A stretch of DNA of 64,000 nucleotides, from assembly GCF_031846525.1 (NCBI RefSeq), contig NZ_JAVRHM010000021.1:1-64000 (forward strand). The letters are read 5' to 3'. Positions 60,943 to 64,000 of the stretch are shown here, one piece after another. Within the stretch, counting starts at the first letter, position 1. Every line of letters starts with the position of its first letter. The stretch is from Autumnicola patrickiae. GTDB taxonomy: Bacteria; Bacteroidota; Bacteroidia; Flavobacteriales; Flavobacteriaceae. The translations under genes were made by a program, and so were the position numbers. The notes below the pieces were generated by a model, which saw only the letters and a list, made by a program, of their open reading frames with translations, ran no database searches and was not told where the DNA came from.

Positions 60943-62547
60943 ATGAAAGTCCAGGATAAATATAATTCTCTTCTAAATGAAAAACTAAAAAAAACACTTT
61001 TTGATACGTCATCAAATTTATGCCAAGCTCTTTCTGAGAAATTTGATATTTCTACACAAAATGCTCGTCAAGTTATAAAAAGAGCTGTAGCTACAAAGGC
61101 TATAAAATCATCTGCACCTTATACATTTGGAAAAAACCAATATATCTATATATATAATAAGCACGAACTTCTAATAGATAATATAAAGGAAATATGTAAA
61201 ATTTCAAGACCTCCTATTTATAGGCTCTTAGATTTAATAGACTTAAATAACGGAATTGTATCATACTATGAAGGTCTTAAAATAACATCATCTCCTGTTG
61301 AAGAAAGCACAACTAAGGTTTCAACCCTTCAAGATATATTAAACCTTCTTTTTAAGTTAAACATATTATATACTAAGAGGGATCAAAATGATGTGGTATA
61401 TATTATTTACAAGGTTGAAGGTAAAGAATTGAACTCTGTAGAGGAATTTAATTTGATGGCAGAACATTTCAATAAAATGGTGTCAGATTGTTCAATTATT
61501 CCAGATATTCTTCGGTGGCTTGTGAATACGAATATCATAACTAGCCAGAATGTTATTTACAGGAATAAAAAAACCCCTTCTGTAGGGGCTGCACATAATA
61601 ATCTCGTATGGGATGCTTTTGGTTATACAAAAGCTACAGGTATTAATCCAGTTTTAGGAGCAAAGGTAGAAACGGAAGATAAAAAAACCCTTGTCGTATT
61701 AGATGTTCTTCTATCGAATACTTATACAAAAACACATTTAGATGCCTTTGTAGGCAGAATACAAATCAATAGAAATTCAGTAACTGGTGATAAGAGAAAA
61801 ACTTTACCAATTATAATTTATAGTGATTGTTCAGAACATACATTAAATACAATTAAGAAACTTGGAATTATATGTTTTGATATAAGTGCAATATTTGGTA
61901 AGAATATTTTTGAAATTTTACAAAAATCAAAACAGTTATCACTAACATTTTCACACACGGAAAACTTAAATTTAGAAATTGAAAATATTTTGAATTTAAT
62001 GGTAAAAGCAGGTCAAGATGAGGCTTTAAAGGAACTGAAAGGAACCTTATTTGAATTTTTGATGTATCCACTTATTTCAAGTCTTTATCCTGCAGCAACT
62101 ATTTCAAGAGGTAAAGTGTTGTCTTCCTTAAATGAGAATGGAGAAAAAGAAAGTTACGAGTATGATTATATTATAAACTCTTCCTTTCCTCCAGAAATTG
62201 TTATCATTGAGCTAAAAGGATACCATTCAAATGCAACAATACCACTTGGAGATTCAAATACAAAGTCTTCTTTGAAGTGGTTTTTCAGAAGAACACAACC
62301 ATTTGCTGCAAAAAGATTTGAAGCAGAAATTAATCAAGGCCAAAGCTTAAAGGCAGTATATATCACTTCAGCTAATTTCTGGGAAGACGGTAAAAAGTTT
62401 ATTCAATCCTTAAATAAAAGCAAATTGAAATCTGTTGTTTTAGATACAGGATATGATAGAGAAAGTTTATTAGAACTGCTTAGATTAAGAGGTTTTGATA
62501 AAGAAAAAATGATTATTGAAAGGTTTTATAAAAAAGATTATGATTAG
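60943..62547 (+). CDS. PD-(D/E)XK nuclease-like protein with winged helix
   Basis: A 534-residue protein. Residues about 22-70 form a winged-helix-like unit (ISTQNARQVIKRAVATKAI). The middle (about 205-320) has a nuclease-fold-like pattern (VWDAFGY...TLVVLDVLLS). The C-terminal domain has a PD-(D/E)XK signature: E371 in KGTLFEFLMYPLIS, D408 in YEYDYII and E423-L-K425 in IVIIELKGY. Such proteins cleave DNA in restriction, defence or repair. It lies alone, next to umuDC. Codon use looks like the local AT-rich background. Likely a defence nuclease, but its partner and target are unknown. Confidence 0.68.
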   Translation: MKVQDKYNSLLNEKLKKTLFDTSSNLCQALSEKFDISTQNARQVIKRAVATKAIKSSAPYTFGKNQYIYIYNKHELLIDNIKEICKISRPPIYRLLDLIDLNNGIVSYYEGLKITSSPVEESTTKVSTLQDILNLLFKLNILYTKRDQNDVVYIIYKVEGKELNSVEEFNLMAEHFNKMVSDCSIIPDILRWLVNTNIITSQNVIYRNKKTPSVGAAHNNLVWDAFGYTKATGINPVLGAKVETEDKKTLVVLDVLLSNTYTKTHLDAFVGRIQINRNSVTGDKRKTLPIIIYSDCSEHTLNTIKKLGIICFDISAIFGKNIFEILQKSKQLSLTFSHTENLNLEIENILNLMVKAGQDEALKELKGTLFEFLMYPLISSLYPAATISRGKVLSSLNENGEKESYEYDYIINSSFPPEIVIIELKGYHSNATIPLGDSNTKSSLKWFFRRTQPFAAKRFEAEINQGQSLKAVYITSANFWEDGKKFIQSLNKSKLKSVVLDTGYDRESLLELLRLRGFDKEKMIIERFYKKDYD

Positions 62548-62662
62548 TTGGTGTAATGTTCTAACCATTCTTTCGGAATAAGGGCATTGAAGGAGGATGA
62601 AATCTCATGTAAGTCTGTCGAGACTTCAATTCCGATAAGATGTTTATCAGGGTTTATTAAAA

Positions 62663-63949
62663 TTAAAATGTCCTGTCACCAAATGAATCGGAACAGTTAA
62701 TAATTATAACTTCATTCAAACAACTGGTATATCTTTTAGATAATTTTTCTTGTTTCATTTTCCAGGTACGGTCAAGATCCTGACCTGCAAATTTTACTTT
62801 TTGATTTTCCCGAATATTCAAACGATCAATGGTTTTCATCAAAGTCTGGTGCTTTGGATTTTCGGCAGTAAATAATGAAAGCTGTCGTTGGCTGGCTGGT
62901 GTCAAATTCATTACCATTATCCCCGCTTTTTTATACTGGAACCCCTTTTTAAATATCTTTTCTAGTCCAGTTATGGCAGCCTTAATTAATTCAATACTAG
63001 AATTTGTAGGGTTGGGAATGTGTACCGCAATATTTGCCCGGTACTGGGGAAGATCTTCTCTGAATCCATTGGTGTGTAAAAAAACATAGATCATACTACA
63101 ACACGAATTTTGTCTGCGCAATTTTTCAGCTGCCTTTCCGGCATAAGTAGCAACTCGCTCCCGAATATCTTCAAAACTGCTATACATCTTTTCAAAGGAG
63201 CGCGTTACAGCGATATTCTTTTTAATAGCAGCATCCTCCAGGTCCAGAATTCTCTCACCGGAAAGATCTCTTTTTAAACGTAGCCCAACAATGCTCATTT
63301 CCTTTTGAACCCATTGATTAGGAAGCTGTGTGAATTCCCAGGCATTATGAACCTTTATTTTCTGAAGTCGTTTTTCATGCTGTCTCCCTATCCCCCACAC
63401 ATCGCCTATTTTTGTCCAAAGGAGACCCTTTTTTATTTTATCCTCAGAATCGATTACATAAGTACCTCCGGTTCGTAAACTGAATTTTTTAGCGATTTTA
63501 TTGGCGACTTTAGCCAGGGATTTTGTGGGGGCGATTCCTATACTAATTGGAATACCGGTTGACCGGGTTACATTCTGAATAATTTCCTTGGAATATACCT
63601 CTAGATTGTAATGCTGCTCAAATCCCTCAAGCTTTAAAAAAGCTTCATCAATGGAATAAATTTCAATATCAGGTGAATAGGTAGAAAGTATGTTCATTAC
63701 CCTGGTGCTCATATCCCCATAAAGAGCGTAATTTGATGAAAATACGTTTACCTTGTATTTTACAAACAATATTTCATACTCAAAGGAAGGAGCACCCATT
63801 GGAATACCAAGGGCCTTAGCCTCATTACTCCTGGCTATCACACAACCATCATTATTACTAAGAACTACAACGGGTTTTCCATTTAGCGCTGGATTAAAGA
63901 CGCGCTCACAGGAAGCGTAAAAATTATTACAGTCAACCAGGGCGAACAT
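62663..63949 (-). CDS. umuC: Y-family DNA polymerase V subunit UmuC
   Basis: A 428-residue polymerase from ATG 63949 (an in-frame TTG is two codons earlier). MFALVDCNNFYASCERVFNP, SNNDGCVIARSNEAK, YSIDEAFLKLEG and GIPISIGIAPTKSLAKVANK carry the metal-binding aspartates and the Y-family motifs. It copies past DNA damage with the UmuD' dimer. Plasmid umuDC pairs are common. The preceding umuD is only partly in the window. Confidence 0.95.
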   Translation of the reverse strand: MFALVDCNNFYASCERVFNPALNGKPVVVLSNNDGCVIARSNEAKALGIPMGAPSFEYEILFVKYKVNVFSSNYALYGDMSTRVMNILSTYSPDIEIYSIDEAFLKLEGFEQHYNLEVYSKEIIQNVTRSTGIPISIGIAPTKSLAKVANKIAKKFSLRTGGTYVIDSEDKIKKGLLWTKIGDVWGIGRQHEKRLQKIKVHNAWEFTQLPNQWVQKEMSIVGLRLKRDLSGERILDLEDAAIKKNIAVTRSFEKMYSSFEDIRERVATYAGKAAEKLRRQNSCCSMIYVFLHTNGFREDLPQYRANIAVHIPNPTNSSIELIKAAITGLEKIFKKGFQYKKAGIMVMNLTPASQRQLSLFTAENPKHQTLMKTIDRLNIRENQKVKFAGQDLDRTWKMKQEKLSKRYTSCLNEVIIINCSDSFGDRTF

Positions 63950-63951
63950 AA

Positions 63952-64000
63952 TCAAACGTATTTAATCACATTGATAACAATTCCCCAAATCAAAAAATCA
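63952..64000 (-). CDS. umuD: 3' end of umuD (partial)
   Basis: The final codons read DFLIWGIVINVIKYV and stop (63952-63954), the usual C-terminal strand of UmuD (xWGVVxxVI). The stop lies 2 bp from the umuC start, so umuD and umuC are coupled as expected. The gene runs off the window. Confidence 0.8.
   Translation of the reverse strand, partial: DFLIWGIVINVIKYV

Overview
The window looks like a large part of a conjugative plasmid from a marine-type member of the Flavobacteriaceae (Bacteroidetes). Supporting evidence is the low GC content, candidate -7 boxes of the TAnnTTTG type, GLPGLI-family, TonB-plug and DUF4134/DUF4133 proteins, and a CTnDOT-like order of transfer genes (traE-F-G, then traJ-K-L-M-N). 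A Rep gene followed by a twelve-copy iteron array (28230-28644), separate ParA and ParB genes, a relaxase with its coupling protein and a plasmid-type umuDC pair argue for a replicon rather than a chromosomal island. No integrase and no closed end is visible, so chromosomal origin of the left 8.6 kb cannot be excluded.

Layout. 1-8568: GNAT and ASCH genes, an outer-membrane receptor/GLPGLI pair, a retropepsin-like protein and a histidine kinase/response regulator pair whose promoter carries three phased TGTTAA repeats. 8700-13494: plasmid maintenance genes (ArdC-like antirestriction protein, ParB, SSB) separated by long, nearly identical non-coding repeats (R1, R2; a third copy R3 lies at 26611). 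13873-17039: a four-gene candidate defence operon (HTH-ImmA/IrrE protease, two unknowns, AbiC-like membrane protein). 17044-23938: a convergent operon encoding an MmeI-like DNA methyltransferase, HigB/HigA toxin-antitoxin, DEAD-box helicase and GIY-YIG nuclease, probably a composite restriction or defence system. 24121-29769: ParA and a partner protein, a radC remnant, a RelE/ParE toxin-antitoxin pair, a probable small RNA, the iteron origin and Rep.

29836-43328: M23 peptidase and the type IV secretion operon, closed by a strong terminator at 43368. 43560-53153: an unusual run of small unknown genes separated by structured, attC-like repeats; several units start and end with private 10-bp inverted sequences, as integron gene cassettes do, but no integrase is present. 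An IS21-family element (istA/istB) with a 6-bp target duplication has landed in this array. 53213-59556: PRTase-like protein, XRE regulator, coupling protein, relaxase and MobC-like protein, with a probable oriT at 59560-59624. 59877-64000: one more cassette-like gene, a PD-(D/E)XK nuclease-like protein and umuC plus the 3' end of umuD.

Together the genes describe a self-transmissible plasmid that replicates through Rep/iterons, partitions through ParA/ParB, stabilises itself with toxin-antitoxin pairs, and carries at least two candidate anti-phage islands and a cassette-like cargo region. The least explained parts are the cassette-like array, the methyltransferase-HigBA-helicase-GIY operon, the ImmA/AbiC operon, the R repeats and the origin-adjacent small RNA.
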